64,000 nucleotides of DNA, taken from the NCBI GenBank assembly GCA_937980205.1, contig CALJKW010000023.1, positions 1 through 64,000 of the forward strand, in the 5' to 3' direction. The stretch comes from an uncultured Myxococcales bacterium. Lineage in GTDB: Bacteria > Myxococcota > Myxococcia > Myxococcales > Myxococcaceae. Below the pieces are notes generated by a model. That model saw only the letters and a list, made by a program, of their open reading frames with translations, was not told the DNA's origin and searched no databases. Below, piece after piece: positions 8,086-16,638 of this stretch; the first letter of the stretch is position 1, and each line of letters begins with the position of its first letter. A program made the position numbers and the translations under genes.

Positions 8086-8189
8086 GCGGAGCAGCCCGAA
8101 GGGCTGCGGAGTCGAAGGGGGCGCGAAGCCGACGCGTGGCCCGCTTCGACTGCGGCGCCTGCGGCGCCTCCGCTCAGCGTGAGCGGCGG
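8073..8189. repeat. Dispersed palindromic repeat, copy A
   Basis: A roughly 117-base element beginning ccgttcgccctgagcggag and ending ctccgctcagcgtgagcgg, so its two ends are inverted copies of each other. Inside is a small hairpin (gcagcccgaagggctgc). A second copy lies at 20962-21089, with shared blocks 'gagcggagcagcccgaagg', 'cccgcttcgact' and 'cctccgctcag'. This is a REP-like non-coding element. It runs over the 3' end of the kinase gene and supplies its stop codon. A further half-element (ccctctcagcgtgaacggcg) follows at about 8213-8236. Confidence 0.75.
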
Positions 8190-8260
8190 TCGGCCATGCG
8201 GGGCATTCTGGTCGACCCTCTCAGCGTGAACGGCGGTCGTCCGTGGCGAACGCAGGAAGC

Positions 8261-8710
8261 TCAGGCCGCGCGCGGCATCTCGGCGATGATTCGCACGCGC
8301 GAGCCCGTCACCGCAGACCGCAGCGTCATCTGCCCTTCGTGCCGGATTCGCGCGAGCCCGATGCGGCTCGAGGTGTCGTTCTCGGACACGGCGACGAGCG
8401 CGCGCGCATACGCGTCGAGCGGGTCGCCCTCGTTCACCTCGGCCATCGTCGCCTCGAGCGAAGAGATGTGCTCGGCGCTGGCGGTGTTCTCGGTCTCGCA
8501 GCGGATGCCGTTCTCGGTGGGCTCGACGCGCAGCCGCACCACCTGGTGCGAGTCGCGGGAGTACTTCACCGCGTTCTCCGCCAGCTCCGTCACCACCATG
8601 CTCACGCGCGCGGCGAGGTCGTCGGAGTCCACCACCGAGACCACCAGCTTGTTCACGAACGTCCGCAGGTCGCGGAGCACGCGCCAGTCCGGCGGAAACT
8701 CGAGCTCCAT
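8261..8710 (-). CDS. RsbW-like (slr1658-type) serine kinase / ATP-binding switch protein
   Basis: 149 residues from ATG 8710 (a TTG at 8734 would add eight). It has the GHKL ATPase core of anti-sigma kinases: VVTELAENAVKYS (N-box, with Glu and Asn for Mg-ATP), then a degenerate second half without a strong G1/G2 box. It resembles the group annotated as slr1658-like regulators more than classical RsbW; this is recollection of the family. It closes a five-gene operon that starts with a STAS protein and contains a PP2C phosphatase, which makes it the likely kinase that phosphorylates the STAS partner. Cytoplasmic. Confidence 0.75.
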   Translation of the reverse strand: MELEFPPDWRVLRDLRTFVNKLVVSVVDSDDLAARVSMVVTELAENAVKYSRDSHQVVRLRVEPTENGIRCETENTASAEHISSLEATMAEVNEGDPLDAYARALVAVSENDTSSRIGLARIRHEGQMTLRSAVTGSRVRIIAEMPRAA

Positions 8711-8775
8711 GCGCGCGGCTTTTTCGGCCTGCAAGGTGACGCCAGCCTAGCACGGCGCAAGCGCTTGAAAAGAGA

Positions 8776-10542
8776 TCAGCCGGTCCGCTCGACGACCATC
8801 ACCGTGATGTCGTCGTCCTGTCGGGCCATGTGCGCTGTCACGGCCTTCATCAGCCCGTCGCGGATCGCCGCGGCCCCCGCCGTCGCCTGGAGCACGCGGG
8901 TGACCCCGTCCATATCCAGCTGTTTTCCGGCGGCGTCGCGCGACTCGGTGAGGCCGTCCGTGTAGAGGACCAGCGCGTCACCGACCTCGAGCGACAGCTC
9001 CGTCTCCTCGACGTCGTTGCTGATGTCCGGCACCACACCCACCCACAAGCCGGGCGTCGGCAGCCGCTCGACCTTTCCCGACTTGCGCCGGATCAGCAGA
9101 TCGAGGTGCGCGCCCGAGTAGACGAACTTGCCCGGCCCGGCGCTGCGCAGCACGGTGAGCGTCAGGTAGTTGTCGTCGCCGAGCCGCTCGCGGACGTTGT
9201 TGTAGATGACGCGGTTGAGGTGCACGAGCACCTGCTTCGGCCGCGCCGACGGGCTCGCGTCGACCAGCGCCGAGAGCGCGCTCTGCACCATCATCATGAT
9301 GAGGCCCGGCGTCACGCCGTGCGACGTCACGTCGCCGATGCACATCCAGATGTTGTCGCCGCCGACGACCTGCACGTCGTAGAGGTCTCCGCCGACGTTG
9401 TCCGCGGCCTGCATCACCGCCGCGATCTCGTAGCCGGGCACCTTCAAGTCGCGAGGCAGCAGCGCGGTCTGAATCTGCTTGGCGATCTGGAGCTCCTTCT
9501 CGAGGCGCTCCTTCTTCACCAGCATGTCGCGCGACCTCTCGAGCTCGTCGGTCATCGAGTTGAACGCCGACGATAGCCGGCCGACCTCGTCGCTGCCCTG
9601 CGTTTCCACCTTCACCAGCCGCTCGCCGCGACCGACCTGCGCCGCCGCCGAAGCGAGCCGCTCGAGCCGCCCGGTGAGGCTCTTCGCCAGCGCCAGCGCC
9701 ATGATGAGCCCGAGCACCAGGCCCAGCGCGCCGATGAGCGCGAGCGTGCTGCGCACCTTGCCGTGCTCCGCGAGCGCCAGGTCGAGCGAGCCGAGCAGCA
9801 CCAGCTTCGCGCCCGTCGGAGCTTCGCCGGGGTGCTGCACCGTCAGCGAAGCGAAGCGCTCGCCGCCGAGCTGCAGCTCGCCGGCGCCGTCCTTCAGCGA
9901 CGACACCGCCGCGCCGCGCACCGCGTCGCCGAGCCGCGACGCCGCGGCGATGACCTTCCCGTCGAGCACCACCGCGACCTCGCAGCCGGTCTGCTGCCGC
10001 GCCGCATCGAGCAGCGCGTCCGAGAGCGCGTAGCCCGTCACCAGGAAGCCGGTCACCTCGTCGCCGAACTGCAGCGGCCGCACCACCGTCTGGTACAGCC
10101 GGCCCTGCACCGGCCAGATGCTCACGCCGCCGCCCTTCGTCGCCGCGCCCACCAGCTCGCGCCGGCCCTCGAGGTTGCCCAGCTTCGGCTCCGAGACGTC
10201 CGCGACGGTCACTCCCGCGCGGTCGGTGAGCGCGAACAGCTCGGCCTGCGACGCCTCTTTGAGCTCGTCGGAGACGTCCTCGAGCGTCTCCTGGTCGATG
10301 TCGAGCGTGCGCACGACGGCTTTCAAGCGCGGCTCTTCGGCGACCACGCGCGTCTCGGCGGCGCGGCGGGCGCCGCGCTCTCCCAGGAACGTGGCGTACA
10401 CCTGCGCCGCGTGCACGAGCTCGGTGCCGACCGTCTTCTCCGTCGACCACGCAAGGTAGCGCTCTGCGGCGGCCAGCGCGCCGCCCACGCCGAGCGCGAC
10501 GACGACGACGAACGCCAGCGAGAGCTTCGCGCGAAGGCTCAT
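8776..10542 (-). CDS. Membrane SpoIIE/RsbU-type PP2C phosphatase with periplasmic sensor and HAMP
   Basis: 588 residues; ATG 10542 with aaagggg just upstream. The order is TM1 at about 8-26, a periplasmic sensor of about 240 residues (Cache-like: TGYALSDALLDAA, VAVVLDGKVI), TM2 at about 267-287, a HAMP linker (about 288-340), a coiled segment (LERSRDMLVKKERLEKELQIA) and the phosphatase domain from about 350. Metal ligands are intact: GGDLYD (Asp386), GDVTSHG (Asp404), YTDGLTE and the terminal DDITVMVV. It should dephosphorylate the STAS protein of the same operon when its periplasmic sensor is triggered. A redox or cytochrome-derived signal is my inference from the neighbours. Confidence 0.92.
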   Translation of the reverse strand: MSLRAKLSLAFVVVVALGVGGALAAAERYLAWSTEKTVGTELVHAAQVYATFLGERGARRAAETRVVAEEPRLKAVVRTLDIDQETLEDVSDELKEASQAELFALTDRAGVTVADVSEPKLGNLEGRRELVGAATKGGGVSIWPVQGRLYQTVVRPLQFGDEVTGFLVTGYALSDALLDAARQQTGCEVAVVLDGKVIAAASRLGDAVRGAAVSSLKDGAGELQLGGERFASLTVQHPGEAPTGAKLVLLGSLDLALAEHGKVRSTLALIGALGLVLGLIMALALAKSLTGRLERLASAAAQVGRGERLVKVETQGSDEVGRLSSAFNSMTDELERSRDMLVKKERLEKELQIAKQIQTALLPRDLKVPGYEIAAVMQAADNVGGDLYDVQVVGGDNIWMCIGDVTSHGVTPGLIMMMVQSALSALVDASPSARPKQVLVHLNRVIYNNVRERLGDDNYLTLTVLRSAGPGKFVYSGAHLDLLIRRKSGKVERLPTPGLWVGVVPDISNDVEETELSLEVGDALVLYTDGLTESRDAAGKQLDMDGVTRVLQATAGAAAIRDGLMKAVTAHMARQDDDITVMVVERTG

Positions 10543-10556
10543 CCCCTTTGGCTCAT

Positions 10557-11576
10557 CTACTTGAGCGCCTCCCTCCGCTCGGACATTAGCCGAGGCGCGG
10601 AAGATGTCGCGTCGAAGCTCACTGCCAGCGCCGGGTCGAACGGCTCCCACCACAGGCGCACCCACGCCTTCACCGCACCTGCTACAGGCTTGAAGCTCTC
10701 CTTTGCCGGCTTCTTCGGCAGCAGCCGGTTGTCGCTCGCCTCCTTCACCGCGAGGAACGACGGGGCCGCCTTGCCGGCCGCGTCGACGAGCACGCGCCCG
10801 AAGCGCCGCTGCTCGGCCGAGAGCTTCTCGCCCTTCGCGTCGAGCCACGCGACCTCGAGCAACAGCCGCCGCTCGGGCCGCCCCGTCGGCAGCGCGTGGT
10901 CCGCGCCGGAGTTCAAGAGCTCCACGTCGAGCGCGCCCTTCGCGGCGATGACCTTCATCGTCACCGCATCGGCGCGCGGGCCGAAGTCGTGGTGCGAGAC
11001 CGGGCGCTCCTTCTCGCCCTTCGCGGCGATGGCCTTGAAGCCGGGCATGTGGCAGTCGATGCACGCCTTCGCGCCCTTCACGTCGCGCCACTCGCTCACC
11101 GTCGTGTACGTGCGCAGCGCCGCGCGCGTGAGGTCTTCGTGGCACGCGTTGCAGAGCCCGCCGCCGGTCACGAACGTCGAGGCCGACACGCGGTGGAAGT
11201 GATGGTCCTTCGCGTCGCTGTACGGCCCGAAGCGCGTCGCGAGCTGCGGAGACAAGGTCAGCGCCGTGCCGCCGTCGCCGGCCGCGGTCGCGGTGTGGCA
11301 CGCGTCGCAGCCGACGCCGTCGGCGGCGACCCGCGAGCCTGCGCCCTCGAGCGGAACGTGGCACCCGGCGCAAGCGGCCCGCGCGCCCTCGGGCACCGAC
11401 GCCAGCGCCGCGACGTACGCGCCCGACGCAGCGCGCGCGTGCGCCGAGCGCTGCCACTCTTCGCGCTGGCGCCCGTGGCACTCGCCGCAGCGCCGCGAGG
11501 GGTACAGCTTTCCCTGCGGCGTCTCGGCGGCGGTGGCGGTCAGCGCCAGCAGCAGCCACGCCGGAACCAGGCGCAT
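10557..11576 (-). CDS. Penta-heme cytochrome c (c554-like)
   Basis: 339 residues with a cleavable signal peptide (MRLVPAWLLLALTATAAE). Five CxxCH motifs are visible: CGECH, CAGCH, CDACH, CNACH and CIDCH, all in the first about 180 residues. Distal His residues (SAHARA, KDHHFHRV, SHHDFG) could be the sixth ligands. The layout, with C-terminal beta-rich domain (WLDAKGEKLSAEQRRFGRVLVD), is that of the cytochrome c554 family. Periplasmic electron carrier or reductase. It lies 4 bases downstream of the cupredoxin gene and 14 bases upstream of the phosphatase gene, so one transcript links redox protein and signalling module. Confidence 0.9.
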   Translation of the reverse strand: MRLVPAWLLLALTATAAETPQGKLYPSRRCGECHGRQREEWQRSAHARAASGAYVAALASVPEGARAACAGCHVPLEGAGSRVAADGVGCDACHTATAAGDGGTALTLSPQLATRFGPYSDAKDHHFHRVSASTFVTGGGLCNACHEDLTRAALRTYTTVSEWRDVKGAKACIDCHMPGFKAIAAKGEKERPVSHHDFGPRADAVTMKVIAAKGALDVELLNSGADHALPTGRPERRLLLEVAWLDAKGEKLSAEQRRFGRVLVDAAGKAAPSFLAVKEASDNRLLPKKPAKESFKPVAGAVKAWVRLWWEPFDPALAVSFDATSSAPRLMSERREALK

Positions 11577-11580
11577 CGGT

Positions 11581-12219
11581 CTACTTGTACCGCCCGTACT
11601 GCTGGCCGTGCTTGTTCAGGTGCTTCGCCCGGCCCTGGTCGACGAGGGTGAAGTCGAGCAGCGCCTTCTCTCCGGCGACGACCGAGACCTCTTTGCGCTC
11701 GAGCACGCCGTTCGCCCAGTAGACGACGACGGTGTGTTTCCCCGGCGGAGCCTTCAGCGTGTACTTGCCGTCTTCTCCGACGTACGCCCAGCGGTCGTTC
11801 TGCACGACGAGGATCGAGGCGATCATCTCGGGGTGGATGTTGCAGAACACGTCCACCACGCCCGGGTTCTGGAAGCGCACCGTCTTGCTGGTGCCCTCGC
11901 GGTAGACGCCGAGGTCGAACTCGTTGCCCTTCGAGAGCGAGAAGACGTTGTGGAAGATGATGTCGTCGTTGGGGAAGTCGACCTTCGAGCCCTGCTGCAC
12001 GACCAGCAGGCGCGGCTCGAACGCCTTGTTCTTCTGCCGCATCAACGCAGCGTCGGTCTGCTTCGGCGTGACGCCGTCGAGCTTCTCGAGGAACGCGACC
12101 GCCTGGGCCTTCTCGACGGTCTTCGCGCCGAGCAGGCCCTTCACCTCGAACTTCACGGTGCCTTCGATGGTGCCCTCGTCGGCAGCAGCGAGGGCGACGA
12201 GACAGAGGGCGAGGTTCAC
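11581..12219 (-). CDS. Cupredoxin-like periplasmic copper protein
   Basis: 212 residues from GTG 12219, which overlaps the STAS stop as GTGA. VNLALCLVALAAADEG is a short signal peptide. The copper site of a plastocyanin-like fold is visible: FHNVFSLSKGNEFDLG (first His) and CNIHPEM (Cys, His, Met). Proteins of this type are often annotated as methylamine utilisation proteins. The C-terminal half (YVGEDGKYTLKAPPGKHTV) resembles a carboxypeptidase-regulatory-like beta-sandwich. It probably carries electrons to or from the penta-heme cytochrome encoded next. Confidence 0.85.
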   Translation of the reverse strand: MNLALCLVALAAADEGTIEGTVKFEVKGLLGAKTVEKAQAVAFLEKLDGVTPKQTDAALMRQKNKAFEPRLLVVQQGSKVDFPNDDIIFHNVFSLSKGNEFDLGVYREGTSKTVRFQNPGVVDVFCNIHPEMIASILVVQNDRWAYVGEDGKYTLKAPPGKHTVVVYWANGVLERKEVSVVAGEKALLDFTLVDQGRAKHLNKHGQQYGRYK

Positions 12220-12620
12220 GCGCCGGAGGCTGCCTTGGTGAGACCGGTCATCTTCAGCACGCGCGGAGCGATGCGCCCCATCGTCGTGAACGACACGTAC
12301 TGCCAGGTCGCCTGCGGGTCGAAGACGACCTCGATCTGGTAGGTCGTGTCCTTCATGCGCTCGGCCTTGAGGAACCAGGCCATGAAGCACTTGATGGCGC
12401 TCGAGTTCATGTACGTCACCGCCGAGAGGTCGAGGCGGCAGAGCGTGAACTTCTCGGCCTGCAGGGCATCGTGAAGCTTGAGCAGGCTGGGTTGCAGGTT
12501 GCTGGTCGAGTCCGGGGCGTCGAGCATGCCCGTACAGACGATGGTGAACTGCTTTCCATCAACGCTCGTCTTCGTCTTGAACCCAGCGACAGGTTCTTCC
12601 GGCAAGTGGACAGCCGTCAT
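12216..12620 (-). CDS. STAS-domain (slr1659-like) anti-sigma antagonist
   Basis: 134 residues, first gene of the operon. The core LDLSAVTYMNSSAIKCF has the NSS phosphoacceptor turn of anti-anti-sigma factors (a Ser of YMNSS is the likely target). The C-terminal segment (DPQATWQYVSFTTMGRIAPRVL) matches my recollection of the slr1659-type regulators that pair with slr1658-type kinases. It has no signal peptide and is cytoplasmic. With the kinase at 8261 and the phosphatase at 8776 it completes a partner-switching triad. The final target (sigma factor, cyclase or other) is not encoded in the operon. Confidence 0.8.
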   Translation of the reverse strand: MTAVHLPEEPVAGFKTKTSVDGKQFTIVCTGMLDAPDSTSNLQPSLLKLHDALQAEKFTLCRLDLSAVTYMNSSAIKCFMAWFLKAERMKDTTYQIEVVFDPQATWQYVSFTTMGRIAPRVLKMTGLTKAASGA

Positions 12621-12645
12621 GGATGGCGCATTCTCCCTACTGCGC

Positions 12646-12673
12646 TTGGAACTTCGAAATCACGGACTATACC
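12646..12673 (+). promoter_or_regulatory. Candidate sigma-70 promoter in the STAS/porin divergent region
   Basis: TTGGAA (12646-12651) and TATACC (12668-12673) are separated by 16 bases, upstream of the barrel protein. The predicted transcription start would lie almost at the GTG at 12682, so translation would be nearly leaderless unless the start is elsewhere. The same TATA-like core read on the other strand (TATAGT) could serve the STAS operon. Pattern only. Confidence 0.3.
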
Positions 12674-12681
12674 GGTTTGCG

Positions 12682-13920
12682 GTGAAAGGCCACATCCTGG
12701 CCGTTGCGCTGTTGTGGTCGGGGGTCGTCTTCGCAGCCGAAGAAGAGGAGATCACCGCCGGATCAGCGCAGACGTCGTCGTCTCCGGTTCGCATCACCGG
12801 CTACGTCGACGTCGGCGTCTCGAAGGCGCTGAACAACGGCAAGGGCTTCATCTTCGACACGAGCGGCCGCTACTCGAGCCGCTTCCCCGGCACCGCGTGG
12901 GTGCTGCTCGGCGACCCGTGGTCGACCGCCGTCAACTCGCGCGGCGAGCCGGCCGACACCGACGGCTCGTTCGCGTTCATGCACAACCCGGTCGCCTCGA
13001 ACGGCGCGCTCACGTTCCTCATCAACGAGCTCAACCTCGACTTCTCCGCGACGCCGTGGCCCAGCGTGTTCCTGTTCGCGAGCCTCGACTTCATGCCGCG
13101 CACCGGCGTGCGCGGCTCGCTCGGAGACTTCTTCGAGCTCGACTTCGCGTACGCGGAGTGGACTCCGTTCGACTCGATCGACCTGACCATCAGCATCGGA
13201 AAGATCGACCCGGTCTTCGGCCGCGAGTACCGCATGCGCGAGTCGCCGGACCGCAACGGCATCGTCCCGTCGCTGTTGTTCCGCTACGTCGGCGGGCAGC
13301 CGCTCGGCATCAAGGCGCGCGCGAAGTTCTTCGACGGCCGGCTCGTCATCGCCGCCGCCGCGCTCAACGGCAGCTCGTTCATCGAGACGATGAACTTCTC
13401 CGACGACGTCGATCGCAACGACGTGAAGACCGGCAGTGGCCGCGTCTCGTTCGACATCCCCCTCTGGACGGGGGCGCACCTCGACGTCGGCCTCTCCGGA
13501 GAGTTCGGCGTGCAGGGCCGCCAGACCGACGGCTCGATTCCCCAGTGGCAGTGGGGCTTCGACGCTTTCTTCGAGTGGAAGCGCATCGAGCTGCGCGGAG
13601 AGTTCGTGCGCGGCATCGCCGCCGGCGGCGGAGTCGACGACGCCGACGGGCTCGACTTCCGCGCCTGGTTCATCGAGGCCTTCGTGCGCGTCTTCCCCTG
13701 GGCCGGTCTGCTCGCCCGCTACGAGCAGCGCCACGCGGTGCACCTCAAAGGTCTGGAATTCGTCTACCTCATCAACGTCCACCGCGTCGTCGCGGGCTTG
13801 CGCATCGACCCATTCGCGAACGTCGCCATCAAGCTGGAATACGTGGGCAACTTCGAGCTCGATCCGCTGCCCCAGTTCCCCAACGATGTGTTCACCTCTT
13901 CGCTCGTCATCTCTTTCTAG
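12682..13920 (+). CDS. Outer-membrane beta-barrel (porin-like) protein
   Basis: 412 residues from GTG 12682; an ATG at 12619 is in frame but collides with the divergent start. VKGHILAVALLWSGVVFAAEEEE is the signal peptide. The mature protein alternates polar and aromatic residues with short turns (ITGYVDVGVSKAL, FELDFAYAEWTPF, DLTISIGKIDPVFG, FFEWKRIELRGEFVRGIA) and ends in Phe (LVISF), the usual outer-membrane barrel signature. The phrase GKIDPVFGREYRMRESPDRNG resembles phosphate-selective-porin-like or putative cytochrome-associated barrels. It precedes a MauG-like peroxidase by 49 bases and is divergent from the cupredoxin/cytochrome operon, so it may be the outer-membrane conduit of the same electron pathway. 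Confidence 0.8.
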   Translation: MKGHILAVALLWSGVVFAAEEEEITAGSAQTSSSPVRITGYVDVGVSKALNNGKGFIFDTSGRYSSRFPGTAWVLLGDPWSTAVNSRGEPADTDGSFAFMHNPVASNGALTFLINELNLDFSATPWPSVFLFASLDFMPRTGVRGSLGDFFELDFAYAEWTPFDSIDLTISIGKIDPVFGREYRMRESPDRNGIVPSLLFRYVGGQPLGIKARAKFFDGRLVIAAAALNGSSFIETMNFSDDVDRNDVKTGSGRVSFDIPLWTGAHLDVGLSGEFGVQGRQTDGSIPQWQWGFDAFFEWKRIELRGEFVRGIAAGGGVDDADGLDFRAWFIEAFVRVFPWAGLLARYEQRHAVHLKGLEFVYLINVHRVVAGLRIDPFANVAIKLEYVGNFELDPLPQFPNDVFTSSLVISF

Positions 13921-13969
13921 CCGGCGGCGGCTTGTTGTAACGTCCCGGTAACTTTTCAAGGGGAAGTCC

Positions 13970-15301
13970 ATGAACCTGCGCCAGGCCCACACGGCAGTCG
14001 CCGCGCTATCGCTGTGTCTTGCGCTATCGCTGAGCGTCGCTTGTGGAGGTCCTCCCGACGGCTTCACCGTCACCGAGTGGGAGACGATTCAGGGCATGAG
14101 CCCGGTGCCCGCGCTCCCGGCAGATCCCACCAACAAGTACGCCGACAATCCCGACGCGATCGCCTTCGGTCGTCGCTTCTTCTGGGAGCGCAGGTACTCG
14201 GGGCCCATCGTGGTGGCCAACGACGGCATGAACGGAGGCCTCGGCGCCGCCGGTGAGACGGGCAAGGTCGCGTGCGGCGACTGTCATTTCCCCGAAGCCC
14301 ACTGGGCGGACACGCGCTCGAAGCCGAACAACGTGTCGATTGGCGTGAACCGCAGCACGCGCAACTCACCCGCGATGCTCAACGTCGGGTTCTACGAGTG
14401 GTACACGTGGGCCGGCCGCCTCGACACGCTGTGGACGCAGGGCGCCAGCGCGACCGAGAGCCCCGACATGGTCGGCAACCGCTGCGGAATTGCCCATCTC
14501 CTGTGGAACGACGAGGCCTACCGGCTGGCGTACAACGCGCTGTTCGACGACGACCTGCCGGCGGCGCTGGACCCCGCTGCGCCTGACGCGGCGCGCTTCC
14601 CGGCGGCGTGCCGCCCGAAGGCCGCGGGTGCTCCCGACGGCCCGTGGGAAATGATGACCGCGGACGATCGCGTCGCGATTCAGCGGCTGATGTCGAACGT
14701 CGGCAAGGCGATCGCCGCGTACGAACGGCAGCTCATCACGAAGAACGCGCCGTTCGACAAGTACGCGGCGGGTGACACGCAGGCCATCTCCGCGTCCGCC
14801 AAGCGCGGCCTCAAGCTGTTCATCGGCGAAGCGTTCTGCGTGCAGTGCCACCAGGGCCCGAACTTCACCGACCAGGCGTTCCACAACCTCGGCGTGCCGC
14901 AGACCGGCCCGAACGTGCCGGCGACGGACACGGGCCGCTTCGACGACATCCCGCGCATGCTGAACAACCCGCTCAACGGCAAGAGCCAGTTCAGCGACGA
15001 CGTCGCAGCGGGCACGAAGAAGCTCGAGGGCATCGTGCAGCAGGAGAGCGACAAGGGCGCCTTCCGCACCAAGAACCTGCGCGGCTGCTCCACGACCGCC
15101 CCTTACGAGCACAACGGCGTGTTCAACACCCTGCGCGAGGTGGTCGACTTCTACGCCGCCGGCGGCGGCACGACCCCGTACATCAAGGACGAGAAGCTCA
15201 AGCCGCTGATGCTCACGGACACGCAGAAGGAAGATCTCGTCGAGTTCTTGAAGACGCTGACCGGCGACGAGCCCGGCGCCGAGCTCGGCCCGCCGAACTG
15301 A
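13970..15301 (+). CDS. MauG/CcpA-type di-heme cytochrome c peroxidase lipoprotein
   Basis: 443 residues, ATG 13970 with aaggggaag in front. Lipobox LSVAC (Cys25). Two heme motifs, CGDCH at 102-106 and CVQCH at 290-294, have the spacing of the di-heme peroxidase family. Further family segments include IGVNRSTRNSPAMLNVG, AIAAYERQLITKNAPFDKY, TKNLRGCSTTAPYEHNGVFNTLREVVDFY and DTQKEDLVEFLKTLTG at the end. It should reduce peroxide or oxidise a protein partner in the periplasm. The anchor and the neighbouring barrel, cupredoxin and penta-heme cytochrome suggest an envelope redox chain. Confidence 0.92.
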   Translation: MNLRQAHTAVAALSLCLALSLSVACGGPPDGFTVTEWETIQGMSPVPALPADPTNKYADNPDAIAFGRRFFWERRYSGPIVVANDGMNGGLGAAGETGKVACGDCHFPEAHWADTRSKPNNVSIGVNRSTRNSPAMLNVGFYEWYTWAGRLDTLWTQGASATESPDMVGNRCGIAHLLWNDEAYRLAYNALFDDDLPAALDPAAPDAARFPAACRPKAAGAPDGPWEMMTADDRVAIQRLMSNVGKAIAAYERQLITKNAPFDKYAAGDTQAISASAKRGLKLFIGEAFCVQCHQGPNFTDQAFHNLGVPQTGPNVPATDTGRFDDIPRMLNNPLNGKSQFSDDVAAGTKKLEGIVQQESDKGAFRTKNLRGCSTTAPYEHNGVFNTLREVVDFYAAGGGTTPYIKDEKLKPLMLTDTQKEDLVEFLKTLTGDEPGAELGPPN

Positions 15302-15302
15302 G

Positions 15303-16589
15303 CTACCGGAACCCGTCCGCCGACAGCCCGATGCGCTTCAGCGCGTCGTAGACCTCTTTGCGCGTCTTCTGCGCGAGCTTGGCCGCGAGCGACACGTTCC
15401 CCGCCGCGGCCTTGAGCAGCCGGCTGTAGTACTGCGCCTCGAACGCCGCCTTCGCCTCGCTGTACGGAGGAATCGACGGCTCGCTGCTGTCGGGCAGGTC
15501 GAGGTGATGCGCGTCGATGACGTTGCCGCCGCAGATGACGAGCGCGCGGTGCAGCGCGTTGATGAGCTCGCGCACGTTGCCGGGCCAGTTGTACGCGAGC
15601 ACGCGGTGGAGCGCGGCGTGCGTGAGCACCGGCACCGGCCGCTTCTCTTTCTCCGCGATCAGGTCGAGCTGGTGCAGCACGATGGCGGGAATGTCCTCGG
15701 CGCGCTCGCGCAGCGGCGGCAACCGCAGCGTGAAGACGCGCAGGCGGTAGAACAGGTCCTGCCGGAAGCGGCCGGCCGCGACGTCGCCCTCCATGTCGCG
15801 GTTCGTCGCCGAGACGAGCCGGAAGTCGACGGGCTTCTCCTCGTTCGAGCCCAGGCGCGTCACCTTGCGCGTCTCGAGCACGCGCAAGAGCTTCACCTGC
15901 AGCGCGAGCGGCAGCTCGCCCACCTCGTCGAGGAACAGGGTGCCGCCCTGCGCCGACTCGATGGCGCCCGCGCGCGACGTCGTCGCGCCGGTGAACGCGC
16001 CGCGCACGTAGCCGAACAGCTCGGCCTCGAACAGCGACTCGGGGATCGCGCCGCAGTTGATGGCGATGAACGGGTTCTTCGCGCGCGGGCCGCAGTAGTG
16101 AATCGCCTGCGCGACGAGATCTTTGCCGGTGCCGCTCTCTCCGAAGATGACGACCGGGGCAGGCGAGGGCGTGACGAGGTTCAGGTCGGTCAGCAGCTGT
16201 TTGATGGCGGGGCTGCCGCCGATGATCATGTCGCCCTTGCGGCGGAAGCTGACGCCTGAGCCGCGCCGCTCTCCCACCAGCTGCCCCAGCACCGCCGACA
16301 GCAGCGTGGGAGGCGTCTGCGCCGGCAACCAGCACGTCGCCCCCGGCACCGGCTCGCTGCCGATGGCGATGAGCGGCTTGTCCGGCGGCCGCGAGACCAC
16401 CACGTGCTGCACGAACGACGGCTCGCTGCCCGACACGAGCACGTAGCTGGTGGCGTCGGCCTTCGCCTTCTCGAGCGACTCCGAGTCGAAGACCGCCACG
16501 GGGTTCCAGCTGCCGGCCGCGCGCACGAGCGCGACGCCCGACTCGACGGAGAGCTTTTCCGTGCCGCAGACGGCGACCGCCGAGTTCAC
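15303..16589 (-). CDS. Sigma-54-dependent transcriptional activator
   Basis: 428 residues from GTG 16589. The AAA+ core is complete: Walker A GESGTGKD (150-157), the sigma-54 contact loop GAFTGA (197-202), Walker B TLFLDEVGE (217-225) and an arginine-rich sensor (FRQDLFYRLRVFTLRLPPLRER). A Fis-type helix-turn-helix closes it (LLKAAAGNVSLAAKLAQKTRKEVYDALK). The N-terminal about 100 residues look like a degenerate receiver without a clear phosphoacceptor Asp, so control is probably by something other than a canonical histidine kinase. Convergent with the MauG-like gene, with only one base between the stops. Target promoters are not evident. Confidence 0.92.
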   Translation of the reverse strand: MNSAVAVCGTEKLSVESGVALVRAAGSWNPVAVFDSESLEKAKADATSYVLVSGSEPSFVQHVVVSRPPDKPLIAIGSEPVPGATCWLPAQTPPTLLSAVLGQLVGERRGSGVSFRRKGDMIIGGSPAIKQLLTDLNLVTPSPAPVVIFGESGTGKDLVAQAIHYCGPRAKNPFIAINCGAIPESLFEAELFGYVRGAFTGATTSRAGAIESAQGGTLFLDEVGELPLALQVKLLRVLETRKVTRLGSNEEKPVDFRLVSATNRDMEGDVAAGRFRQDLFYRLRVFTLRLPPLRERAEDIPAIVLHQLDLIAEKEKRPVPVLTHAALHRVLAYNWPGNVRELINALHRALVICGGNVIDAHHLDLPDSSEPSIPPYSEAKAAFEAQYYSRLLKAAAGNVSLAAKLAQKTRKEVYDALKRIGLSADGFR

Positions 16590-16595
16590 GAGGGC

Positions 16596-16612
16596 GAGCA
16601 GCTTAACTGCTC
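16596..16612. promoter_or_regulatory. Inverted repeat upstream of the sigma-54 activator
   Basis: GAGCAG and CTGCTC arms separated by CTTAA, 7 bases upstream of the activator's GTG and 27 bases downstream of the cytochrome stop. There is no T-tract, so an operator or mRNA hairpin is as likely as a terminator. Confidence 0.35.
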
Positions 16613-16638
16613 CGCGTGCCCTTGTGGGGGCCGACGTT

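Noticed and set aside
8776..11559. A single 927-residue fusion of cytochrome and phosphatase
   Set aside because: The upstream part of that frame is a shadow of the penta-heme gene. ATG 10542 with its own ribosome site begins the phosphatase, and the cytochrome uses another frame.
12478..12681. Upstream starts for the porin-like gene
   Set aside because: They would overlap the divergent STAS gene. The signal peptide begins at GTG 12682.
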